Source: Variovorax beijingensis (GTDB lineage: Bacteria; Pseudomonadota; Gammaproteobacteria; Burkholderiales; Burkholderiaceae_C). From it: a DNA stretch of 64,000 nucleotides. Each line of letters opens with the position of its first letter. Position 1 is the first letter of the stretch. Of this stretch, positions 51,321-58,535 are shown one piece after another. A model generated the notes under the pieces. It did not search any database and had not been told where the DNA came from. It saw only the letters and a program-made list of their open reading frames with translations. A program made the position numbers and the translations under genes. Where the stretch lies: positions 786,001 through 850,000 of the forward strand of contig NZ_VIVL01000001.1 of the NCBI RefSeq assembly GCF_007828835.1, given 5' to 3'.

Positions 51321-52100
51321 CTAGCGGGGCGCGGCGCGCAGCAGCTCCTTCTGGCTGCGTATCCCCAGCCGCCGGAACGCCCGGTACTGGTGGGTGCGCA
51401 CCGTCGTCAGTTCGATGCCGACTTCACGTGCCGTTTCCTTGGCCGTGCGGCCGGCCATCAGGTGGCCGATGACTTCGCGCTCGCGCAGGCTCAAGGTCAG
51501 AAGGCGCGAGGCGAGGGTGGGCGCCACCGCCTCCCGGGCGGCCATGGCGCTGCGGCCGTGGGCCAGGGTGGCGTCGGCCAGCAGCGTGGCATGGCGCTCG
51601 ATGGCCGCGAAGTCGGCGGCGCCGAATTCGGGCTGCGCAAGGCTCCGGTAGAAGCTCACGGCCACGCGCTGGCCGGCGGGCGTCAGGCGCAGCACCGACG
51701 CGCGCTCGCGGATGCCCACGTCGCCGTAGCAGGCCGCGCGGTAGGCCGGGTCGGCCACTTCGTCGGCGCGCTGGTGGCCCAGCCAGAGCTGTGCGCGCCG
51801 GGGCAGCTTGCGCGCCGCCAGCCAGGTCATGTTGGGATCGAGCAGGTCGAAGCGCTGCGCCACGTAGCGCTCGGCCGTGCGTTCGGCCGTGGTGCCGTAG
51901 CTGCTGGCGGCCGACACCGCCTCGATGCGGCCGGTGGCGTCGACCGCGAACACGGTGCAGAAGGTCACGGGGATCACACGGTGCATGGCCGCGAGGCAGC
52001 TGGCCGCCAGGTGCGGCGTGCCGATGCCCGCGAGCACGTCGCCGGCGAGGGCGGCGGACAGCGTGGCGTCCGCGGCGGGCTGGATGCGCCAGCGTCTCAT
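51321..52100 (-). CDS. LuxR-type regulator with GerE helix-turn-helix
   Basis: A 259-residue regulator. The C-terminal LuxR/GerE HTH is LTLSLREREVIGHLMAGRTA (about residues 196-215) with KETAREVGIELTTVRTHQYR as recognition helix. The N-terminal 180 residues look like a sensory domain without identifiable phosphoacceptor (no N-terminal receiver). Divergent from the FAD monooxygenase gene with 80 bp between and a good dyad in the gap; likely regulator of that operon. Starts at ATG 52100. Confidence 0.88.
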   Translation of the reverse strand: MRRWRIQPAADATLSAALAGDVLAGIGTPHLAASCLAAMHRVIPVTFCTVFAVDATGRIEAVSAASSYGTTAERTAERYVAQRFDLLDPNMTWLAARKLPRRAQLWLGHQRADEVADPAYRAACYGDVGIRERASVLRLTPAGQRVAVSFYRSLAQPEFGAADFAAIERHATLLADATLAHGRSAMAAREAVAPTLASRLLTLSLREREVIGHLMAGRTAKETAREVGIELTTVRTHQYRAFRRLGIRSQKELLRAAPR

Positions 52101-52119
52101 GGGGGTAGATAGGGCAGGG

Positions 52120-52143
52120 TAATTACCTCGTACGAAGTTATGA
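52120..52143. promoter_or_regulatory. imperfect 24-bp dyad in the divergent gap
   Basis: A dyad centred on TCGTACGA (52128-52135) spans 52120-52143 with 18 of 24 bases symmetric; a perfect GGTAATTACC overlaps its left side (52118-52127). LuxR-type regulators bind about 20-bp dyads of this kind upstream of divergent operons. Confidence 0.45.
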
Positions 52144-52180
52144 CAATGGCCGGCGCCGCGCATCGGGACAATCCCGCTGC

Positions 52181-53974
52181 ATGATGACGAACCCCACCGT
52201 TGCGGCCGCCGCGCCGCCGCCTGGAACACGGGCCGCCGATGCCGCCAGCGGCCCCGTGCCGCCGCCGGCCAGCGCCACCGGACTGCCGCCCGCCGTTGGC
52301 GCCTTTCACTACACGCGCTACCCGGCGCGCACGCCCGCGCTCGCGCATGACGGTATGGAGCCCGGCCGCCATCCGGTGGTGATCGCGGGCGGCGGGCCGG
52401 TCGGCATGGCGCTTGCGCTGGGGCTTGCAAACCAGGGCGTGCGCTGCGTGATCCTCGAGGCCGACGACACGGTGTGCGTGGGCAGCCGGGCGGCCTGCAT
52501 CTCGCGCCGCAGCCTGGAAATCATGGAGCGCCTGGGGGTGCGGCCGGCCTTCATGGCCAAGGGCCTGCCGTGGACCGGCGGGCGCAGCTTCTACAAGACG
52601 GCCGAGGTGTTCCGCTTCGAGATGCCGCACGACGAACGGCAGAAGCTGCCGCCGATGATCAACCTCGAGCAGTACTACATCGAGCAGTACCTGCTGGACG
52701 AAATCCATCGCCGCAACGAGGCGGCACCGGGGCTCGTCGACATCCGATGGGGCACCGAGCTCACCGGCCTCGCACAGGACGAAGAGGGCGTGACGTTGGA
52801 CGTGCGCAACCCCGAAGGCGCCTACCGGCTGCACAGCCAATGGCTTGCCGCCTGCGACGGTGGCCAGAGCTTCGTGCGCAAGGCGCTGGGGCTCGCGCTC
52901 GAGGGCACGGGCTACGAAGGCCGCTACGTGATCATCGACATCGAGCTGCACAGCACGCACCCGACCGAGCGCCGCGCCTGGTTCGATCCGCCGTGGAACC
53001 CGGGCTCGACCGTGCTGATGCACCGCCAGCCCGACGACATCTGGCGCATCGACTACCAGTTGCGCGCAGGCCAGAGCACCGAGGAAGCGCTGCAGCCGGC
53101 GGCCGTGGCCGAATTCGTGCAGCGCCACCTGGACGCCATCGGCGAAGGCCACCTGCCGTGGAAGACGGTCTGGACTTCGGTCTACCGCGCAGGGGCGATG
53201 ACACTCGACAGCTACCGGCATGGCCGGGTGCTGTTCGCGGGCAACGCGGCGCATGCGATGCCGATCTTCGGCGTGCGCGGCCTCAATTCAGGCTTCGACG
53301 ATGCGGACAACCTGGCCTGGAAGCTGGCGTTCGTGGCGCGCGGGCTTTCGGATGCGTCGCTGCTCGACTCGTATTCGCAGGAGCGCATCGGGGCCTTTCG
53401 CGTCAACGCCGAGAACGCCATGCGCAGCACCGAGTTCATGTCGCCGCCGTCGCGCGGCTTCGACCTGCTGCGCGAGGCCGCGCTCTCGCTGTCGCAGGTG
53501 CATCGCGGCATTGCGCAGCTGATCAACCCGCGCCAGACGCAGGCCGTGCGCTATGCCGATTCGGCGCTGTCGAGCGAAGGCGATGCGCTGCCTGCGGGCC
53601 CGCTGCCCGGAGAGGTCATGCCCGAGCAGCAGCTCGAGCAAGGCCACCTGACCGACTGGATCGGGCCGGTCTTCACGCTGCTGGTGCTTCAGCCGGGCGC
53701 CGATGCCGTGCCGCTGCCGGACGATGAAGTGGCACAGGTGCTTGGCGGCCTCCTGCCGTTCGCGGTGCGCACCATTGCAGGCCCGGGCATCGAAGGTGCC
53801 GACGCGCAGGCCGGCCCCGCCGTGTTCGAGGCGCTGGGCGCGCGCGGCGGCGCCGTCTACCTGCTGCGCCCCGACGGCCATGTGGCCGCGCGCTGGCGGC
53901 GCATGCCCCGCGGCGCACTGCGGGCTGCATTGGCCCGCGCCACTGCCGCCGCTTCCACGGAGATCTCCGCATGA
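52181..53974 (+). CDS. FAD-dependent monooxygenase (PheA/TfdB/MhpA class)
   Basis: A 597-residue group A flavin monooxygenase hydroxylating an aromatic ring with NAD(P)H and O2. The dinucleotide motif is VVIAGGGPVGMALALGL (about residues 65-81), the DG-type motif is LAACDGGQSFVRKAL (about 222-236), and the FAD-ribityl motif reads VLFAGNAAHAMPIFGVRGLN, with Asn355 where most relatives have Asp. An N-terminal Ala/Pro-rich extension of about 45 residues is unusual; ATGs further in (for example codon 59) are alternatives. The thioredoxin-like C-terminal domain is present. Its stop overlaps the DUF2783 start (ATGA). Confidence 0.91.
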   Translation: MMTNPTVAAAAPPPGTRAADAASGPVPPPASATGLPPAVGAFHYTRYPARTPALAHDGMEPGRHPVVIAGGGPVGMALALGLANQGVRCVILEADDTVCVGSRAACISRRSLEIMERLGVRPAFMAKGLPWTGGRSFYKTAEVFRFEMPHDERQKLPPMINLEQYYIEQYLLDEIHRRNEAAPGLVDIRWGTELTGLAQDEEGVTLDVRNPEGAYRLHSQWLAACDGGQSFVRKALGLALEGTGYEGRYVIIDIELHSTHPTERRAWFDPPWNPGSTVLMHRQPDDIWRIDYQLRAGQSTEEALQPAAVAEFVQRHLDAIGEGHLPWKTVWTSVYRAGAMTLDSYRHGRVLFAGNAAHAMPIFGVRGLNSGFDDADNLAWKLAFVARGLSDASLLDSYSQERIGAFRVNAENAMRSTEFMSPPSRGFDLLREAALSLSQVHRGIAQLINPRQTQAVRYADSALSSEGDALPAGPLPGEVMPEQQLEQGHLTDWIGPVFTLLVLQPGADAVPLPDDEVAQVLGGLLPFAVRTIAGPGIEGADAQAGPAVFEALGARGGAVYLLRPDGHVAARWRRMPRGALRAALARATAAASTEISA

Positions 53975-54201
53975 CCACAGCGCTTTCATCCGATGCGCGC
54001 GACCGGCTCTACGCAGAGTGCGCGCGCGCCATCACCGAAGCGGGCGCCGAGCGCGAATCGCTGTTCCTGGCCCGCCTCGCGCTGCTGCTGTTCGAGCAGG
54101 TCGGCGACGAGGCGCGCTGCCGCGCCGCGCTGGCCGACGCACTGCACGCGCTGCCCGTACCATCGCTGTCCGCAACCGAACCCCAACAAAAAGGAGACTG
54201 A
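53971..54201 (+). CDS. DUF2783-family small protein
   Basis: A 76-residue protein, ALSSDARDRLYAECARAITE onward with LFLARLALLLFEQVGDEARC. It is a member of the DUF2783 group that regularly follows FAD monooxygenase genes in proteobacteria; function unknown, possibly a small partner of the monooxygenase. Coupled to the monooxygenase by ATGA and only 3 bp before the Bug gene. No signal peptide; two Cys residues are visible. Confidence 0.82.
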   Translation: MTTALSSDARDRLYAECARAITEAGAERESLFLARLALLLFEQVGDEARCRAALADALHALPVPSLSATEPQQKGD

Positions 54202-54204
54202 TCC

Positions 54205-55179
54205 ATGGATCGCCGCACCCTTCTCGCCACGCTCGCCTCCGGCGCCGCCGTGGCCGCCGCGCCCTTTGCCCGCGCGCAGGACTACCCCGCGCAACTCATC
54301 AAGTGGGTGGTGCCCTATCCGGCCGGCGGCGGCACCGACGTGATCGCACGCGTGCTGGCCGAAGCCATGCGCCAGACGCTGGGCCAGCAGATCGTGGTCG
54401 ACAACCGTCCCGGCGCCTCGACCAACATCGGCGCCGACCTCGTCGCCAAGAGCAAGCCCGACGGCTACACCATCCTCTCGGCGGACAACGCGGTGCTGGC
54501 CTTCAACGAGCACCTGTTCGGCAAGCTGCCGTTCAATCCGGAAAAGGACTTCACCTACATCGGCGCGATCGGCAAGTTCCCGCTCGCGCTGGTGGTGCAT
54601 CCCGACTTTCCGGCCAAGAATTTCAAGGAGTTCCTGGCCTATGTGAAAGCCAATCCGGGCAAGGTCAACTACGCCTCGCCGGGCAATGGCTCGCCGCACC
54701 ACCTGGCCATGGAAATGTTCAAGGCCCGCACCGGCACCTTCATCACCCACATTCCCTATCGGGGTGCGGCGCCCGCCATGGCCGACGTGATGGGCGGCCA
54801 GGTGCCGTGCATGTTCCTCGACCTGGCCTCGGGCCTGCCGATCATGCAGGGCAACAAGGTGCGCGTGCTGGCCATCGGCTCGGGCGCGCGCAGCAAGGCG
54901 CTGCCCAACGTGCCGACGCTGGCCGAAGTGGGCGTGCCCAACACCGAGGTGTTCGCGTTCCAGGGCATCCTCGGCCCGGCGGGGCTGCCGCCCGCGGTGG
55001 TCGCCAGGCTCAACAGCGAGCTGAACCGCGCGTTCGGCACGCCGGCCGTGCAGAAGCGATTCGACGATTTCGGCATGGAAGCCATGCCGGGCACGCCGGC
55101 GCAGTTCGCGGCGCTGTCGCGCGCCGAGTCCAGGCGCTGGGGCCCGATCATCAAGCAGGCCGGCATCAAGCTGGACTGA
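54205..55179 (+). CDS. Bug-family tripartite tricarboxylate transporter substrate-binding protein
   Basis: A 324-residue periplasmic solute receptor. Signal peptide residues 1-23 (MDRRTLLATLASGAAVAAAP, with a twin-arginine-like RR but no full motif), then YPAQLIKWVVPYPAGGGTDV and PGASTNIGADLVAKSKPDGY, the Bug signatures for carboxylate recognition. AAGGAG precedes the ATG. Third gene of the monooxygenase operon, so it probably captures the aromatic or related acid substrate of that pathway. No TctA/TctB subunits adjacent. Confidence 0.92.
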   Translation: MDRRTLLATLASGAAVAAAPFARAQDYPAQLIKWVVPYPAGGGTDVIARVLAEAMRQTLGQQIVVDNRPGASTNIGADLVAKSKPDGYTILSADNAVLAFNEHLFGKLPFNPEKDFTYIGAIGKFPLALVVHPDFPAKNFKEFLAYVKANPGKVNYASPGNGSPHHLAMEMFKARTGTFITHIPYRGAAPAMADVMGGQVPCMFLDLASGLPIMQGNKVRVLAIGSGARSKALPNVPTLAEVGVPNTEVFAFQGILGPAGLPPAVVARLNSELNRAFGTPAVQKRFDDFGMEAMPGTPAQFAALSRAESRRWGPIIKQAGIKLD

Positions 55180-55183
55180 AGTG

Positions 55184-56395
55184 CTACTGCGTGTAGGCCT
55201 TGCGCGAGCCGTCTTCCAGGACGTGCTCGTCGTGCTGCAGTTCGCCGTTCTCGTCCCAACTGCGCTCGCGCGTCACGCGGCCCTTGGCATCGAAGCTCGA
55301 TTCCGCCAGCAGGATGCCCTTTTCGCTGAAGCGCCGGTGCGTGCCCACCGGCACTTGGTGCCCGCGGCCCGCCACCAGGTAGTGGCCATGGGCGGCGCGC
55401 TGGCCGCTCTCGTAGAACTCGGTGATCTCGACCGTGCGCGCATTGCCGCTTCCGCGGTAGACCGACTTGCTGCGCGGCCGGCCATTGAGGTGGTAGCTGT
55501 CGTCGCCGATCGGTTCGCCCGCCGGGTTCCATCGCTGGTCACGGATCAGCGTTCCCTTTTCGGAAAACTCCTGCTCGCGTTGCCGCACCGCGCTGCGCTC
55601 GACCAGCAGCCACACGGTTTCGCGGCGCTTCACGCCTTCGGATGAAAACTGGCGCTCGGTGCGCTGGCTGCCGACGATCTCGTCCTGCACCGAAGGCTTG
55701 CCGTTGTCGTAGAAGTTCTGCGAGCGCACCCGCTTGCCCGACAGGTACGACAGCCGCGAGCGCAGGATGCCGCCCGCATCGAACAGATCGACCTGCGACG
55801 GCCCGCCGATGAATCCGCACAGCCGGGCGTCGTCGACGGCCGGCGCCAGCATGGGCGTTTCGCCGCAGCGCAGGGCCGACATCTGGCCGCGTTCGGTGAA
55901 CTCGACGAAGGTGCGGTCGGTTCCAGCGGCCGGGTAGAAAGTGACCCGGCGCAGCTGGCCGCCCGGGTAGAAGCTGCGCACGAGGCCCTGCTCCTGCCCG
56001 TCGTCGTAGACCGCCTCGCGCACGACCTGCCCGTTGGGCGCGAACTCGCGCGCGAGGCCGTGGATGTGGCCCTTGGCGTTGAGGGTGTGCTCCCTGGCCA
56101 GCTTGCCCTTTTCATAGAAGCGCGCCAGGCCCATGAAGACGCCGTTCTGGATCTGCTGCTCGCGCTGGAGCTCGCCGGTTTCGCGCTCCTTGCAGCGCAT
56201 CAGCCCCGTCTTGCCCGAGGTGCTGCTGCCGTCGGAGGGATTGACCTTGCGGTCGTTGAGCTCGCAATCGAGGGCCGCGTGGGCGAGGCCCGCCGCAAAG
56301 AGCCAGAGTGCGGCGGCCGCGATCCGGAATGCGCTTGTACCGCTGCCCGCAGTGGCTGCGAGCCGGCTGGGAGCGGCTCGGGGCGGAGGGTTCAT
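55184..56395 (-). CDS. secreted YwqK/MORN-2-like repeat protein
   Basis: A 403-residue exported protein. A hydrophobic export signal lies at about residues 20-41 (SAFRIAAAALWLFAAGLAHA). The rest is a string of repeats of the type REFAPNGQVVREAVYDDGQEQGL, FYESGQRAAHGHY and RFSEKGILLAESSFDAKG, each about 22-25 residues with Y/F, G and E/K positions, as in YwqK-type antitoxin-like MORN-2 proteins. Some WD-like spacing is also present. Function unknown; periplasmic or outer-surface binding is plausible. Its ATG overlaps the stop of the VOC gene (ATGA). Confidence 0.75.
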   Translation of the reverse strand: MNPPPRAAPSRLAATAGSGTSAFRIAAAALWLFAAGLAHAALDCELNDRKVNPSDGSSTSGKTGLMRCKERETGELQREQQIQNGVFMGLARFYEKGKLAREHTLNAKGHIHGLAREFAPNGQVVREAVYDDGQEQGLVRSFYPGGQLRRVTFYPAAGTDRTFVEFTERGQMSALRCGETPMLAPAVDDARLCGFIGGPSQVDLFDAGGILRSRLSYLSGKRVRSQNFYDNGKPSVQDEIVGSQRTERQFSSEGVKRRETVWLLVERSAVRQREQEFSEKGTLIRDQRWNPAGEPIGDDSYHLNGRPRSKSVYRGSGNARTVEITEFYESGQRAAHGHYLVAGRGHQVPVGTHRRFSEKGILLAESSFDAKGRVTRERSWDENGELQHDEHVLEDGSRKAYTQ

Positions 56396-56805
56396 TTGTC
56401 GTAGAGCGCTGCCAGGGAGCGAAAGCCCTTGATCTCGATCGGATTGCCGAACGGGTCGCAGAAGAACATGGTCCACTGCTCGCCCGGCTGGCCCTCGAAA
56501 CGCACCTGCGGTTCGAGCACGAAGTCGGTGCCTGCGTCTTTCAGCCGCTGCGCAAGTGCCTGCCAGTCGGGCAGGGCAAGCACGATGCCGAAATGCGGCA
56601 TCGGCACCATCGCGTCGCCGACGCGGCCGGTGCGCGTGGTGGCGAAGGGTTCGCCCAGGTGCAGCGAGATCTGGTGGCCGAAGAAGTCGAAATCGACCCA
56701 TGTGTCGGTGCTGCGGCCTTCGGCACAGCCGAGAACCTGACCATAGAAGCGGCGAGCCGCATCGAGATCGCGGACGTGGAAGGCAAGATGGAAGATGCTC
56801 TGCAT
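56392..56805 (-). CDS. VOC-family protein (glyoxalase/bleomycin resistance fold)
   Basis: A 137-residue vicinal-oxygen-chelate domain protein. The N-terminal half has FHLAFHVRDLDAARRFYGQV (about residues 5-24) with a metal His, and later EGQPGEQWTMFFCDPFGNPI with the second repeat's Glu/Asp region. Members include dioxygenases and glyoxalase-like enzymes; this one resembles the FosA/dioxygenase-like small VOC proteins. Coupled to the secreted repeat protein (ATGA), which is odd since one is cytosolic and one secreted. Divergent from the TraB-like gene. Confidence 0.9.
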   Translation of the reverse strand: MQSIFHLAFHVRDLDAARRFYGQVLGCAEGRSTDTWVDFDFFGHQISLHLGEPFATTRTGRVGDAMVPMPHFGIVLALPDWQALAQRLKDAGTDFVLEPQVRFEGQPGEQWTMFFCDPFGNPIEIKGFRSLAALYDK

Positions 56806-56919
56806 GTTCCGGATTATGGGCAGCGGTGCTGTGAGAATGCCGGACTTTCTTTCATCGTGGAGCAAGCCTTGCGGATACTCCGGATCCTGGTTGCGCCGAG
56901 GCGCGACACCCTTTTGAAG

Positions 56920-58068
56920 ATGCGCATGCAGGCGTCTGTACTCTTGCGCCTGCCGCGCCTCGCGCTGGCCGGCGCCTGCTGCGTTTTCGCACTGGCGGCG
57001 CAGGGCGCCTGCCCCCCGTCCGCCATTGCCAGCCTCGGAAAGCCCGGTGCCGCCGTCGGCCAGTGGAATGCGGCCGACCGCGGCCTGCTGTGGCGCGCCG
57101 AGCGCGACGGGCGCACATCCTGGCTCTATGGAACCATTCATCTCGGGCGCGCCGAGTGGGTGCGGCCCGGGCCCACGGTGCAGAAGGCGCTGGAGCAGAG
57201 CGATGCGCTCGCGCTGGAACTCGACGTGCGCGACCCGGTCGCGATGCAGCCCCTGACGCAGCAGGCCGACCCGGCCGTGGTCGCGCGGCTGCTCAGCGGC
57301 GAGCGCGCACAGCGGCTGGCGCGCCAGAACGAGGCGGCCTGCGTGCCGCCCGGCCAGACCGCGGGGCTGCAGCCCATCCTGCAGGTCATGTCGCTGGCGG
57401 GCCTGGTGGCGCGCGCGGATGGTCTGTACCCCGAATTCGGCGCCGACGAGGCCCTGGCGGTTTCCGCGCGCAACAACAGCAAGCCGGTGTTCGCCCTCGA
57501 AAACGCTGCCGCGCAATTGAAGGCGCTGACCGGCGGCTCCGAGGCCGAAGAGGCCGAGCAGATCGACGCGGCCCTGACCGAACTGGAATCGGGCCAGCTG
57601 CGCGCGCAGATGAAGGAGCTGGCCGACATCTGGGCGCGCGGCGACGCGGACAAGCTCGGCCGCTACCCCGAGTGGTGCAACTGCCTCAACACGCCGGCCG
57701 AGCAGCGGCTCATGAAGCGCCTGCTGGACGAGCGCAATCCCGGCCTGGCCGACGGCATCGAGCGCATGCACGCGGGCGGCCAGCGCGTGTTCGCTGCGGT
57801 GGGCGCGCTGCACATGGTCGGCCCGCAGGGGCTGCCGGCGCTGCTGGCGGCGCGCGGATTCCAGGTGGCGGCGGTTCCGCTGGTGGCGCAGCCGCCCGTC
57901 GCGGTGCCGACGGCGCCCGCGCCAAAGGCGAGCGCCCGCGGCGCGCAAGGGGCCAGGAGCAATCGCGGCGCCAAGGCTTCCGGCGCCAAGGCCTCGGGAA
58001 CCCGGAGCACGGGCAATGCCAGGTCTGCCCAGCGCGCACCGGCACCAAAGAGCAAACAACGCCGATAA
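56920..58068 (+). CDS. TraB/GumN-family protein, exported
   Basis: A 382-residue protein of the TraB/PrgY/GumN family. The signal peptide is residues 1-26 (QASVLLRLPRLALAGACCVF, cleavage near AQG). Conserved blocks are SWLYGTIHLGRAEW (about 67-80) and AAVGALHMVGPQGLPALLAA (about 289-308), the GxxH motifs of a putative metal-dependent hydrolase. A basic Ala/Ser/Lys-rich tail (about 325-382) ends SAQRAPAPKSKQRR. Bacterial function is uncertain (protease-like fold predicted). ATG 56920 chosen; 56926 is an alternative. It is 11 bp before the DUF2946 gene, hence perhaps part of the same transcript. Confidence 0.87.
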   Translation: MRMQASVLLRLPRLALAGACCVFALAAQGACPPSAIASLGKPGAAVGQWNAADRGLLWRAERDGRTSWLYGTIHLGRAEWVRPGPTVQKALEQSDALALELDVRDPVAMQPLTQQADPAVVARLLSGERAQRLARQNEAACVPPGQTAGLQPILQVMSLAGLVARADGLYPEFGADEALAVSARNNSKPVFALENAAAQLKALTGGSEAEEAEQIDAALTELESGQLRAQMKELADIWARGDADKLGRYPEWCNCLNTPAEQRLMKRLLDERNPGLADGIERMHAGGQRVFAAVGALHMVGPQGLPALLAARGFQVAAVPLVAQPPVAVPTAPAPKASARGAQGARSNRGAKASGAKASGTRSTGNARSAQRAPAPKSKQRR

Positions 58069-58079
58069 TCGCCAGCGCC

Positions 58080-58451
58080 ATGCACCTGCTGCGAAACCAT
58101 CCCCGCTTCCTCGGCCTCGTCGGCCGCTGGGTGCTGCTGTGGTTCGCGCTCTCGATCGGCGCGGCGGTGGCCTCGCCGATCGTGCATCCGCAGGCCGTCG
58201 AACTGGTGTGCTCGAGCGCCGGCTCGATCAAGGCGGTGGTCCACACCGAAGACGGCGTGCAGGAGATGGGCGCATCGCACATGGACTGCCCGCTGTGCGT
58301 GCTGACCGGCGCACCGCCGCCGTCGCCGGCCGCCGCCGCTTTCGACCTTCCCCTGCCGCTGGGCCGCGTGGTCCAGTCCATTCCCGCCGCGCGCCTGGCC
58401 GCGGCCACCGCCGCGCCGCTGCCGGCGCGCGGACCTCCCGCCCTCTCCTGA
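58080..58451 (+). CDS. DUF2946-family membrane protein
   Basis: A 123-residue protein with an N-terminal membrane segment (about residues 12-33, GLVGRWVLLWFALSIGAAVA), then HPQAVELVCSSAGSIKAVVH and HMDCPLCVLTG, where a CPLC motif with a nearby His could bind copper or haem. DUF2946 proteins often sit next to TonB-dependent copper receptors; here the TonB receptor follows by 84 bp. No catalytic motif. Start ATG 58080; no obvious ribosome-binding site, so coupling to the TraB-like gene is possible. Confidence 0.8.
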   Translation: MHLLRNHPRFLGLVGRWVLLWFALSIGAAVASPIVHPQAVELVCSSAGSIKAVVHTEDGVQEMGASHMDCPLCVLTGAPPPSPAAAAFDLPLPLGRVVQSIPAARLAAATAAPLPARGPPALS

Positions 58452-58535
58452 AGCTGTCAAAACCGTCGCCGACTGCGCCCGATTCGAGGGGTGCATGCGG
58501 CCTGTCCGGCTTGAAGTTCGTGGAGCAGGTTTCCT

